From Iningainema tapete BLCC-T55 (GTDB lineage Bacteria > Cyanobacteriota > Cyanobacteriia > Cyanobacteriales > Nostocaceae): a stretch of 64,000 nt of DNA. Positions 1 to 8,722 of this stretch are shown here, one piece after another. Below the pieces are notes generated by a model. The model ran no database searches. It saw nothing but the letters and a program-made list of their open reading frames with translations, and had not been told where the DNA came from. The position numbers were made by a program, and so were the translations under genes. Location: contig NZ_JACXAE010000040.1 in NCBI RefSeq assembly GCF_014698965.1, positions 1 to 64,000 of the forward strand. Reading direction: 5' to 3'. Each line of letters opens with the position of its first letter. Within the stretch, counting starts at the first letter, position 1.

Positions 1-184
1 AAGGTCTAACCCTTAACCGCTATACCACTCCTCACTCAGTCCACAATTCTGTTTTATACCGTTTAATAGCGATTTATCCTATTTTACGAGTCTCCCAATA
101 TAGGAAAGGCTAGAGATGTATCAATGGGAAATAATACTACTACCAAAGATGCAAACAAAGAGGGGGCATAAGCTGAGTTGAGGT

Positions 185-1438
185 ATGACTACTGCCCCCG
201 ATGACTTGAAGGCTATCTTAGACCGTATTGCAATCGGTATCCACACCGAAACCGATCTCGCCACTCTAAGGACGCTAATCGTCAGTGGCGATCGCAATGT
301 GGTGCAGTTAGGGAAGTACAACCTCAATATTACCGAGGGACGGGATATTCAGGTTGGCGATCGCATTTATCAAGGACCGGATGCTGAAGCAATCAAGGCT
401 ATCTTTTGTCAGGTACTAGACGAGTACAACAGCAGAAAAAATATAGAAGTAGAGGATAAAAAGTCTTGCTATCTTTACCAAACCGTATACAGCACATTAC
501 TTCCAGTCTCGGAAATGCCTCGCTACATCTACGGAGTCAAATGTCAATACAATGATTTACAAACACAAGAAGCAGCTCAAGAAATTATTTATCCTACAAT
601 TAGCCAAGGTGAAATGTATCCTTTCCTCTTACGAGGAGGAATGCTTTTCTGCTTTCAGAATCTTAAAAACCCAAAAAGTCCTTTTCGACAGCTTGTAGAC
701 AATCAGAAAGTTAAGCGTTATGAAGTAAGCGAGTGGTGCGAAGAGCCAGAATTACGGCAGTGGTTTATAACTTTGCTCAACCGCTCTCTAAATAAACTTA
801 CTGGTCGCAAGGGTCTCTATTTAGATAAAATACACCACCGCTACTACTTTCAGTCTAAGGAATTGGGGCAAACTTTAGAGGTTAGCTATTGTCCTCTCAA
901 TAAATCAACTACAAGTAGAAAAGTAGTATGGCAACCCATCATTAAGAAAACAGGTCAACCCAGACCCTATTGGTTTCACCTAGCAGTTGCTTTGAAATTT
1001 CATGAAGTGGGATCTCAACAATGGTGTTTAAGCATTCGTCCCGAGATGCGTGTGACAAAAGATGGTGTAAATCTCATTGACTCCGATAAAATTGGCAGGC
1101 AAGTTACACGCAAAAAATCCAGAATATTTAACTATGACCTCCTAGAGGATGTTAACTTTTGGAGGTATTTTCTCAGTGACGGACAACCACGTATCATTTT
1201 TCCATTTGAAAAAGGACAAAGGATTATAGTTTCAAGCACAATGATGCAAGGAGAAATTGAATGGCCTGGTATTCCTGAAGAGTATGCCAAGCCCTTCAAG
1301 AACGTAGAGTATCCAGAAGACCTCTTCAGTTTGGCTGCTTTAGCAAACCTTAAAAATGATGATTTATCAGAGGTCGATAATTGGGAAGATTGGGATAGCG
1401 ATGAGGACGAGGAGCAGGAGGAGGAAGATGAGTTTTGA
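185..1438 (+). CDS. APAZ-domain partner of short Argonaute, with N-terminal effector-associated (EAD-like) adaptor domain
   Basis: 417 aa. Residues 1-80 look like a small adaptor domain with the signature GDRIYQGPDAEAIKAI (59-74), which I recognise from N-termini of cyanobacterial conflict-system proteins (effector-associated domains). From about residue 100 the sequence follows APAZ proteins: a segment around LLPVSEMPRYIYGVKC, then YWFHLAVALKF (262-272), WCLSIRPEMRVTKDG, and near the C-terminus RIIVSSTMMQGEIEWPGIPEEY. The tail (about 395-417) is very acidic. APAZ domains bind short pAgo proteins in heterodimeric defence complexes such as SPARTA, SPARSA and SPARDA, where a TIR, SIR2 or nuclease effector is fused to APAZ. 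No such catalytic domain is visible here, so the adaptor probably recruits an effector in trans (inference). The next gene overlaps it by 11 bp. The ATG is preceded by GAGG. The APAZ call is firm by context; the EAD call is from memory. Confidence 0.82.
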   Translation: MTTAPDDLKAILDRIAIGIHTETDLATLRTLIVSGDRNVVQLGKYNLNITEGRDIQVGDRIYQGPDAEAIKAIFCQVLDEYNSRKNIEVEDKKSCYLYQTVYSTLLPVSEMPRYIYGVKCQYNDLQTQEAAQEIIYPTISQGEMYPFLLRGGMLFCFQNLKNPKSPFRQLVDNQKVKRYEVSEWCEEPELRQWFITLLNRSLNKLTGRKGLYLDKIHHRYYFQSKELGQTLEVSYCPLNKSTTSRKVVWQPIIKKTGQPRPYWFHLAVALKFHEVGSQQWCLSIRPEMRVTKDGVNLIDSDKIGRQVTRKKSRIFNYDLLEDVNFWRYFLSDGQPRIIFPFEKGQRIIVSSTMMQGEIEWPGIPEEYAKPFKNVEYPEDLFSLAALANLKNDDLSEVDNWEDWDSDEDEEQEEEDEF

Positions 1439-2855
1439 CCGAAATATTGATATTCCCAAAATTAGTTGTCAGTATCTAGAAGAGCCTTTGATCTGCTTTG
1501 CTAATGGTCAACAACATATCGACCCAAAGTTTGGGATCTCACAATTTGGTCCTAAATCGTATAGCCCGATTAAGCGCCACCCCTCTCAAGTGCGTGTTGG
1601 ATTCATCGGGTCTGCGGAAACAATTGAAGTTGCAAAGCAATGGATGGAAAAGAGCGCCCAAGGAGTTTTAGGCGACCAAAAGCACCCTGATTTTCCTGGG
1701 TTTAAAAAAGAGCAGGGCTTTTTTTCTGAATTAGTGTTTGATAATGATTGGATTAGTCAGCTAAATCGCTTAGAAATTGAAAATGTATTGAAAATTAAAC
1801 AGTCACGTAACCGTTTTGAAGCTGTTGTTCAACTTTTGGAAAGTAAGTTAAATCTGTTATCAAGAAAAGACCAACCGCCTGAATATATCGTTGTTGTTCT
1901 CCCTGACCAACTTATTAAAAAATGTCGGGTAGCTAACTATCAAGATTCAGATTTAGGAGAAATTCACAGGGATTTGCGCCGAGCGTTTAAATCTGTCGCA
2001 ATGAAATATCGCATACCTACTCAGCTTTTGGATCTGGAAACAGTGGATGGACGTGATAAGGATCATCTCTCAAAAAAAGCTTGGAATTTTTTCACAGGTC
2101 TGTATTTTAAAGCTGGTGGTTTACCTTGGGGACCTATAGGGTTAGTGCCTGGAACTTGTTATGTTGGTGTGAGTTTCTACCGTCCATTAGGCTCTGCTAA
2201 TTCTACTATGCAGACAAGCCTTGTGCAAGCTTTTGATGAACATGGTAATAATCTTATATTGAGAGGGCATGATTTTACCTGGGACTCAAATAAAGAGGGT
2301 ACTAATTCGCCCCATCTTACTGAAGAGCAAGCGGCAAAGCTTGTGGAACTCGTTTTGAATCGATATTTAGAAGAAATGGGACAGATGCCGAGACGTGTAG
2401 TTATCCACAAGACATCACGTTATTGGTCGGCGGAAAAAAGTGGATTTGAACAAGCATTACGAGCAAAATTTGTGCATCAATATGACTTGGTTGCATTGAC
2501 TTCTCAAAATACAGTGAGGTTGCTTATAGCCAATCAATATCCTCCCTTACGAGGAACTCGTTTCACCGTAGGAGAAATTGATTATCTGTACACAACTGGT
2601 TTCATTGCTGGTTTAAACCAATTTCATGGAATGCATGTTCCTTCGCCACTTCAAATTGCCGACCATGTAGGTTATGATACACCACGGGAAACATTGCTCA
2701 AAGAAATTCTCATTCTTACCAAAATGAATTGGAATTCATCACGCTTAGGCGGGTTGTTGCCAATAACAATCAGATTTTCAAGACTGGTCGGAGATATTAT
2801 GCGAGAGATTCCGGTTGATAGAGAGCCGCTGACTAATTTCAAGTTTTATACGTAA
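1428..2855 (+). CDS. short prokaryotic Argonaute (MID-PIWI), catalytically inactive
   Basis: 475 aa, the size of a short pAgo with no N or PAZ domains. I place the start at 1428 (MSFDRN) rather than the longer track ORF, because the ATG lies in the overlap ATGAGTTTTGA with the upstream stop and follows a GGAGGAGGAAG ribosome site. A MID-like region (about 150-210) contains IVVVLPDQ and YRIPTQLL. The PIWI domain spans about 225-465 (GLPWGPIG, YVGVSFYR, RRVVIHKTSRYW, LTKMNWNSSR). The first catalytic Asp of the DEDX tetrad is Ser249, the HRDG-type Asp is Thr329 (HKTS), and the last position is Asn436, so guide-directed cleavage is not expected. In known short pAgo systems the nucleic-acid-bound pAgo activates the APAZ-linked effector. 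It is translationally coupled to the APAZ gene and followed by an intergenic hairpin. Confidence 0.92.
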   Translation: MSFDRNIDIPKISCQYLEEPLICFANGQQHIDPKFGISQFGPKSYSPIKRHPSQVRVGFIGSAETIEVAKQWMEKSAQGVLGDQKHPDFPGFKKEQGFFSELVFDNDWISQLNRLEIENVLKIKQSRNRFEAVVQLLESKLNLLSRKDQPPEYIVVVLPDQLIKKCRVANYQDSDLGEIHRDLRRAFKSVAMKYRIPTQLLDLETVDGRDKDHLSKKAWNFFTGLYFKAGGLPWGPIGLVPGTCYVGVSFYRPLGSANSTMQTSLVQAFDEHGNNLILRGHDFTWDSNKEGTNSPHLTEEQAAKLVELVLNRYLEEMGQMPRRVVIHKTSRYWSAEKSGFEQALRAKFVHQYDLVALTSQNTVRLLIANQYPPLRGTRFTVGEIDYLYTTGFIAGLNQFHGMHVPSPLQIADHVGYDTPRETLLKEILILTKMNWNSSRLGGLLPITIRFSRLVGDIMREIPVDREPLTNFKFYT

Positions 2856-3443
2856 GAGAGCCTTATTGCCAATAGAAGAGTGCTTTTAAACAACTTGGCG
2901 TGATAAATAGCGATCGCACACTCCGAGCCTCGCCATTCTTTTCCCTTAGCTTAAAGCTAGAGAAGTTACCACTTTGTGCCAAATGCTACTCTAAAGTTAA
3001 GAGTTAATTTTTGGATATGGAACTTCACCATTAGTGATCAACTTGGGCATCTGCTCTTCAGTATAAGATTATTTATTTTAAAACTCTTAATTATCCTGAA
3101 TAAAGCGATTATTGATAAAAAAGATACTAGTTTTACTAAGAAAAATGAGGATGTGAAGCCGATAGAGGTACTTAAAAATGCGATGCTAAGTACTAATGTC
3201 ATAACTCTTTTAATGAAAGGCATTATGAGCGGGGCCATAACAATTAGGGGCAAGGGGCAAATTAAAGCTTCGCTAATTTTGCCCCGTCATACAGCAATCT
3301 GAGATAGAAATATCTTATGAGGGCTAATGCTAATGTGTAACCAGACCCATAATTTGTCTTGGTCTGGTTACACAAAATCAAACTTAGTGAATTATGATTT
3401 AGTTATGGATTCAAATCTAGCGGATGTTGAAATTCTCACATAA
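2856..3443. other. intergenic region between convergent pAgo and helicase genes
   Basis: It holds one HIP1 site (near 2910), a doubtful GTG-started 108-aa ORF (2976-3302, + strand) with no recognisable motif, and the perfect hairpin listed at 3335-3373. I could not support a real gene here. Confidence 0.5.
3335..3373. repeat. perfect 13-bp inverted repeat (hairpin), possible bidirectional terminator
   Basis: GTGTAACCAGACC and its exact complement GGTCTGGTTACAC are separated by 13 nt. It lies between the stop codons of two convergent genes, where a shared terminator or mRNA-stabilising hairpin is expected. There is no U-tract on either side, so a classical intrinsic terminator is not proven. 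Confidence 0.6.
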
Positions 3444-6400
3444 TCAAATTCTTCTCATGTTGTAAATCGTTTCTTTAGTGACAATCATATACCAATTATG
3501 ACTTTTGTGTTGCAGGCAAGCGTAAGCTTTTAACTGGTTTTTAAATGACTTGCTTTGTAAGACTTCTTTTAAAAACCATTCAGACATATTAACTGCTAAA
3601 TCATTTAAATTATTTAATGGTATTAAATCACGTTTCGTACACAAGAAAATTTTACTAAAACTCCCAAAGTAACGCTGAAATTTACTCGTTAATGTTACCA
3701 TTTGTGTTTCTAATGACTTTTGCACTTTTTGGCTAGGACAAATAATCAGCAGGTCATAATTACCATCAAGGGACTTGAAAAACTCCACTTTGCATATTTT
3801 GATAAAGGAACGAGTCGGGTAGCGAAGTGTACGAATGAAATCGGTTATTATGGTATCTAAGTTTTGACCAGTTTGTTCTAAGCTAAGAATAGTCGGCGGT
3901 TCTGAGGACTCAGTCTGATTACTTATAGTGCCATCGGGCATAATTGTAGCAATCAAGTTGGCTTCCTGAAGGTTAGCTCCATCCAAGTTTGCACCAGTCA
4001 AGTTGGCTTCCCGAAGGTTAGCTCCTCTCAAGTCAGCATCTTGGAAACTAGCTCTCATTAAATTGGCTTTCGACAGGTTAGCTTTTTGTAAGTTTGCACC
4101 AGTCAAGTTGGCTTCCCGAAGGTTGGCTTTACTAAGATCAGATTCCCTCAATTCTGCTTTTTCTAAACTGGCTTGATACAAGCTAGCCAACTTCAAATTT
4201 GCTCTACTGAGATTGGCTCCATTTAAGTTTGCCTTCCACAGTGTGGCTTTACTTAGATTCGTCTCACTCAGATTGGTTCCACTTAGGTTAACACCATGAA
4301 AAATTCGTTCTCCAGCGGCGTACCGTGTCAAAAGCTCTTTAGCTATCATCCTATTTTGAATTTCATCCAGCCTAGCTTCTTTACTTTTTTCTCCAGCCTT
4401 TGAACTTACGACTAAATCAATAGCGTCTACATCCTCATTTTGATTGTCATTAGTAACAAAACTAATTGTTTCACCTGTGCCTGTGTTAGCTTCTTGAACG
4501 TTAACTCGGTTGAATGTAACGCTGTTTGAGTTGTCTTCATCTAATTTGTTAGCGCTTGGTTTAGCTACTCTCTGAACTTGGTTAAACTCTAGCTCTACTG
4601 GTGTATTATGTCCAAAAATAGATAGTATAGCCTTAAGCTTACTATGCTCAATACTAACTTCCATCACCTCTCCTTCAAAATCTTTAAACGGACCTGAAAT
4701 TACTACAATTTTGTTTTCTACGGCTATTTTCAAAATCCATTCAGTCTGTGCAGATCTTAGTGGTTTTGTACGAACCCCTTCTATTTGCCGTCCATAGTGA
4801 TTCTTCCTTTCTACTGAGACATGATCTACACAGATCATTTCTGGTGGAACATACCTGACTGATTCTAGTACCGTCTGAATTTTCTGCATCAGCATTTCTA
4901 GATATGGTTTTATCAAATCCGCGTCAGTACCAGTATCAAGGTGAATCACCCAAGACGTATGCCGCCCAGAACCCAACACTTTAAAAGACTGCACAATATC
5001 ACAGCCGTAAAAGAGCTTAATACTTTCACAAACAAAATCTTTCCACTGCTCTAAACTCCCAATTTGTTTTGGTATTGATAAATCAGAAAATGACTTATCT
5101 TTTTTCATTTCAGGGACTATCTCTTTTGGTTTCTGTTCTTCGTTGTTGATTTCTACACGCTGATAATTAGCTGGCTGGTTAGAATTTTCGGAAGGTAAAA
5201 AGTACCCATTATAACTAATATTATACTGCTCTTTAACTAACAACTTATCAACACAAGCATTATAATGTTGCTTAAACAGTTCATAGCTATAGTAAATAGT
5301 TTTCCAATAACGGTCTTTTCGAGTAAACTCAACTTGTAATGCCTGCTCCAAGGCACGAGGACCAAGGTCATCATTAACAAACTTTTGAGCCAGTTCATCT
5401 AAATCGTGATTCTTTCGCTCCTCAAAGAAAAAGAAAGGTGGTTTTTCACCTTCATTTTGAGAAACATGGCGGGCAATATGAAATAAATTTCTTAAAAGAT
5501 TTTCATTTGTCCATTCGCCTATTACCTCTGCCGTGATATCTTGATCATAAAAAGTTTCAATACACAATTCCCTAATTATTTGATATTTGTCATCAAACTG
5601 GATGTCGATTTCAACAAAATCTTGACTATGATTAGAAGCAATTTTTTCAATAAATCTTTCATAAGCTTCTTTTTCACCTTCAAATACCATCACTAACTCT
5701 GCCATTATCCTGTCATCTTCACTTCCTTCAATAACAGTCTCAAACTCAACTTTATACCAACCAAGAGGAAGTAAAGTCAAAAACGGACCAGTAATTGTAT
5801 CGATACTTCTATCCATTTGCTGGGCTAATCGCCGGACTAAATCTGCCAATATTATGCAGGGTGATGTTGGGTTGTTTTCAGAAGCATCATCATAAGCAAG
5901 ACCAGGCAAAATTTGAGCATATCCTGCCCATTTAATTTCATATTGCCAAATATCAATAAAGGCGACTATATAAGCTTTTTCCGTTCCTCCCATACGGGGT
6001 CCACGCAGTGCCCTTCCTACCATCTGAGTCAGCAGAATCTCACTTTTAGTTTCCCTTGTTATAAAGACAGTCTGAACATCAGGAACATCAGTTCCTTCAG
6101 TTAACATTTTGATGTTAATTAATACATCCAACTCATTACGACGAAAAGCATCTAAAACACGGGCATTTTCGTTTCTATTTCGTATTCTCTCTTTTTCAGA
6201 ACTTTTGACGCCAGAATAAACGACACCAGCACGTATACCTCGATTTTCTAAAAACTCACGCAGTTGCTCACACTGAAACCAGCGGTCAGCAAACATAATC
6301 GTTTTACCATACCGCTCTTTGTTAGTTGCATAAGTTTCTGCAATAAAAGCATTGCGATCTCGATTCTCTGCAAGTTGGCTAATTATATCTTCTGGTAAAT

Positions 6401-7178
6401 CTTGGTAACTTTTAATCCATTTTTTATACTCGTCTTCCTCAAATTCAGGAACCTCAAAGTTAGTTTGATGTTGTTCAATCTCTGGCTTAGAAAGGATACC
6501 GTCAGCCATGAGTCGCTGGGCAGTTACCTGGTAAATAATTCGCTGAGGAAAAAGCTTTTCAAGCCAACCAAACCTACATTTGTATGTGTAGGTTGGAGTT
6601 GCAGTTAGCCCTAATAAGTACATCTTAGGAAAACGCTGCTGCATGGCGAGGATTAACTGGCGATAAGTCGGAGATGGGGAGTGGTGCGCTTCGTCAAAAA
6701 CAACGAAAAGTTTATCGTTTGCTGATTTGAGAAATGCTTCTAGCTTAGGTTGTTTACGTTTGTAAGCGCGAGTAAGTGTTTGAAGTGTAGCAATCAGAAC
6801 GTCATCCCTGAGTTCAATTTCCTCAACGGAGCAGTGTCCGGGTGTACCAGAAACCACTCGCACATCAAGCCTAGTTTTGGGTAAAGATATGTGCTTGACT
6901 TCTGATTCAAAAGTGTGAAATGCTTGCTCTAGCAAATGGTGAGTATGAGCCAACCACAAAACTTTGTAGCCTCTGGAAAGCGGACTGGTGCAAAGAAAAC
7001 GTATAGTAGTGAAAGTCTTACCCCCTCCGGTTGGTAAAACAAGAATGCTACCAGAATGCACATCGCGTTGCTCGTTGAACCACTCATGCAACGTTTCCAA
7101 CGCTTCTAGCTGGTGGGCTGTGGGTATTTTGTCTGATATTTGCTTACGATAGAGTCGTATATTATAAAGCTTATACAT
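3444..7178 (-). CDS. DEAH-box superfamily 2 helicase with NusG-like KOW domain and pentapeptide repeats
   Basis: 1244 aa. SF2 motifs are in order: Walker A LPTGGGKT (48-55), DEAH (162-165), LTATP (191-195), LTEGTDVPDV (359-368) and the motif VI region QMVGRALRG (385-393). Residues about 815-870 read as a NusG/KOW domain (WILKIAVENKIVVISGPFKD, then GEVMEV and VQRVAK). About 960-1077 are tandem pentapeptide repeats of the A(N/D)LxxANL type. A C-terminal domain of about 145 aa is unrecognised. An ATP-driven nucleic-acid translocase is certain in outline; the substrate is unknown. The KOW domain hints at contact with RNA polymerase or RNA (inference). It is convergent to the Argonaute operon, so not co-transcribed, but lies within the same putative defence locus. 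Helicase-KOW-pentapeptide is not an architecture I know as a characterised system. Confidence 0.85.
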   Translation of the reverse strand: MYKLYNIRLYRKQISDKIPTAHQLEALETLHEWFNEQRDVHSGSILVLPTGGGKTFTTIRFLCTSPLSRGYKVLWLAHTHHLLEQAFHTFESEVKHISLPKTRLDVRVVSGTPGHCSVEEIELRDDVLIATLQTLTRAYKRKQPKLEAFLKSANDKLFVVFDEAHHSPSPTYRQLILAMQQRFPKMYLLGLTATPTYTYKCRFGWLEKLFPQRIIYQVTAQRLMADGILSKPEIEQHQTNFEVPEFEEDEYKKWIKSYQDLPEDIISQLAENRDRNAFIAETYATNKERYGKTIMFADRWFQCEQLREFLENRGIRAGVVYSGVKSSEKERIRNRNENARVLDAFRRNELDVLINIKMLTEGTDVPDVQTVFITRETKSEILLTQMVGRALRGPRMGGTEKAYIVAFIDIWQYEIKWAGYAQILPGLAYDDASENNPTSPCIILADLVRRLAQQMDRSIDTITGPFLTLLPLGWYKVEFETVIEGSEDDRIMAELVMVFEGEKEAYERFIEKIASNHSQDFVEIDIQFDDKYQIIRELCIETFYDQDITAEVIGEWTNENLLRNLFHIARHVSQNEGEKPPFFFFEERKNHDLDELAQKFVNDDLGPRALEQALQVEFTRKDRYWKTIYYSYELFKQHYNACVDKLLVKEQYNISYNGYFLPSENSNQPANYQRVEINNEEQKPKEIVPEMKKDKSFSDLSIPKQIGSLEQWKDFVCESIKLFYGCDIVQSFKVLGSGRHTSWVIHLDTGTDADLIKPYLEMLMQKIQTVLESVRYVPPEMICVDHVSVERKNHYGRQIEGVRTKPLRSAQTEWILKIAVENKIVVISGPFKDFEGEVMEVSIEHSKLKAILSIFGHNTPVELEFNQVQRVAKPSANKLDEDNSNSVTFNRVNVQEANTGTGETISFVTNDNQNEDVDAIDLVVSSKAGEKSKEARLDEIQNRMIAKELLTRYAAGERIFHGVNLSGTNLSETNLSKATLWKANLNGANLSRANLKLASLYQASLEKAELRESDLSKANLREANLTGANLQKANLSKANLMRASFQDADLRGANLREANLTGANLDGANLQEANLIATIMPDGTISNQTESSEPPTILSLEQTGQNLDTIITDFIRTLRYPTRSFIKICKVEFFKSLDGNYDLLIICPSQKVQKSLETQMVTLTSKFQRYFGSFSKIFLCTKRDLIPLNNLNDLAVNMSEWFLKEVLQSKSFKNQLKAYACLQHKSHNWYMIVTKETIYNMRRI

Positions 7179-7765
7179 GATAATACCGAGAAAAGTATAT
7201 AGCCGTATTTATAGATGTTTTAGCTAGCTGCGACGGAGCATTGTCCTTGCTCAGTTAGCCAAAGTCTTTACAGCATTTGAATAGTTTTTACACTTCTATC
7301 ACTTTTTATACTTTCATCTCGTAATCGACATCGTGATATCTACGACTTTGTAGCATCGCGTTTCAAAGTTTCGCTAATTTTCCCCGATAGAACGATTCAC
7401 TGCATCAGCGCTAAACAAGCGTACATTACGGCTTTGGCTTCATAAATTCATACTTTCTTGAATTCGCCAACAAAGCCATATCATTCGCGAACTGCTTTGA
7501 CTTTTCCATATCCCGTCAAAAGTCAGATTATCTGACTGACGACCTTACTTAGCAATGGTTTTACAATACGAGTGGGGATGCAAACGCTCAAATGTCTCAC
7601 CAGGGCAGTTGTCACTTTGGTAAGCATTTGAACAAAAACCGTCTTTGATCCCACCCGACTACGCTTTTTTGGCTTACATCATAAAATGAACCCCTTTCGA
7701 TCTGCACTCATTGGATGGAAAGGGGCTGTTTATGCTCATTGTGAGAGCGATCGCCATTACATGGA
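7179..7765. other. intergenic region, no gene seen
   Basis: AT-rich spacer with a HIP1 site near 7748, an 8-bp inverted repeat (TGACTTTT at 7498-7505 and AAAAGTCA at 7518-7525), and the terminator-like hairpin below. No coding potential was recognised on either strand. It separates the helicase gene (start at 7178) from the replisome operon (end at 7766). Confidence 0.6.
7691..7725 (-). terminator. terminator-like hairpin after holA
   Basis: CCCCTTTC and GAAAGGGG form a perfect 8-bp stem with a 19-nt loop, 41 bp past the holA stop on the minus strand. The following minus-strand sequence is TTCATTTTATG, only partly U-rich. It probably ends the dnaN-dnaX-holA transcript, but the U-tract is weak. 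Confidence 0.45.
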
Positions 7766-8722
7766 TTAGACTGGTTTAAATAATCGTGCAATAGCAAGTA
7801 TTGAAGACAGCATAAAATCTGCTCCTGCTCCCCGTTTGAGAGACACTTCCAACTCAAACAGCAATGTTACAGCTTGAGCGAGAGCCAATTCAGATGTCGC
7901 TGCCACTTCTTTCTTAAGAAAATAAACTCGCTTTGGATTGGCAATTTGACAAACTTTGGCTATTTCATTGTCAAGCTTAACTCCGTTCGCTATTGCTGCT
8001 TTCACCCAAAGCCACGTTCGGAACTGGGTGGAGAGCGTTACACAAATCACCAGTGGGAATTCAGCACGAGCAAGAAGTTCATTGAGCAGAGTTATCACCT
8101 TTGTGCAATCGTTTTCTCGAATGGCTTCGGCTAGCTGGAGACTATTTTGTGTCTGTGACGGAACCAGCGCCTGTACTTCCGCATTGGTAAGGCGACACCC
8201 TTCCCCATAAATAGCGAGTTTTTGCAATTCTGATTCTGCACGGGCTGAATCATTACCAATAGCTTGAGCCAAATAGTCAACTATATTGTTGTCAAGCAGC
8301 AGCTTCTGTTCCTTAGCTTGTGTCGAGATTGATTGGACAATTAGATCAGTCCGCCACGGTGGGATCAGCATGAATTCCAAGAGCTTGCCCTGTGAAATCA
8401 AGAATTTAGAAACCTTCAGCCGCTTGTCTATCGATGGTGCAACAAACACCAAGTGGGAGTTGACGGGTATTTGTGGGAGAAGGCTTAAAGTTTTCAGCAT
8501 CTTGTCGTCAAATTGCTTGAAGTTGCAATCCTCCACGACAATTAGCTTCGCTTTTGAGGTGCCGAATGCGATCGTTAAAGCACAGTCAATAGCATTGTTG
8601 AGGGACGATTGAGAAAATCGGTGATAGTTAAAGCTTGTCCAAGCCGGATCGAGAGCGCTTTTGAAAGACATAAGTTTTTTCTGAATGGCGTATAGATCGT
8701 CGCCAATTAGCAATGTGATCAT
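7766..8722 (-). CDS. holA: DNA polymerase III delta subunit
   Basis: 318 aa, a normal length for HolA. The delta subunit is the clamp-loader component that opens the beta clamp. The N-terminus MITLLIGDDLYAIQKKL is the usual delta start, and the middle (SARAESELQKLAIYG) plus the C-terminal helical collar (FRTWLWVKAAI, GADFMLSSILAIARLF) fit the family. Its ATG overlaps the dnaX stop by one base (TAATG), so the two are translationally coupled. A delta gene directly after dnaX on a plasmid-like element suggests that the element supplies its own complete loader core. The family call rests on overall pattern and on the neighbour, not on a catalytic motif, since delta has none. Confidence 0.85.
   Translation of the reverse strand: MITLLIGDDLYAIQKKLMSFKSALDPAWTSFNYHRFSQSSLNNAIDCALTIAFGTSKAKLIVVEDCNFKQFDDKMLKTLSLLPQIPVNSHLVFVAPSIDKRLKVSKFLISQGKLLEFMLIPPWRTDLIVQSISTQAKEQKLLLDNNIVDYLAQAIGNDSARAESELQKLAIYGEGCRLTNAEVQALVPSQTQNSLQLAEAIRENDCTKVITLLNELLARAEFPLVICVTLSTQFRTWLWVKAAIANGVKLDNEIAKVCQIANPKRVYFLKKEVAATSELALAQAVTLLFELEVSLKRGAGADFMLSSILAIARLFKPV

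Noticed and set aside
1-43. tRNA-like D-arm text on the minus strand (AGTGGTATAGCGGTTAAGG)
   Set aside because: The stems do not pair in a standard cloverleaf and the sequence is cut by the window edge, so a tRNA cannot be supported.
2976-3302. 108-aa ORF on the + strand after the Argonaute gene
   Set aside because: GTG start without ribosome site, no recognisable motif, AT-rich noise-like composition.
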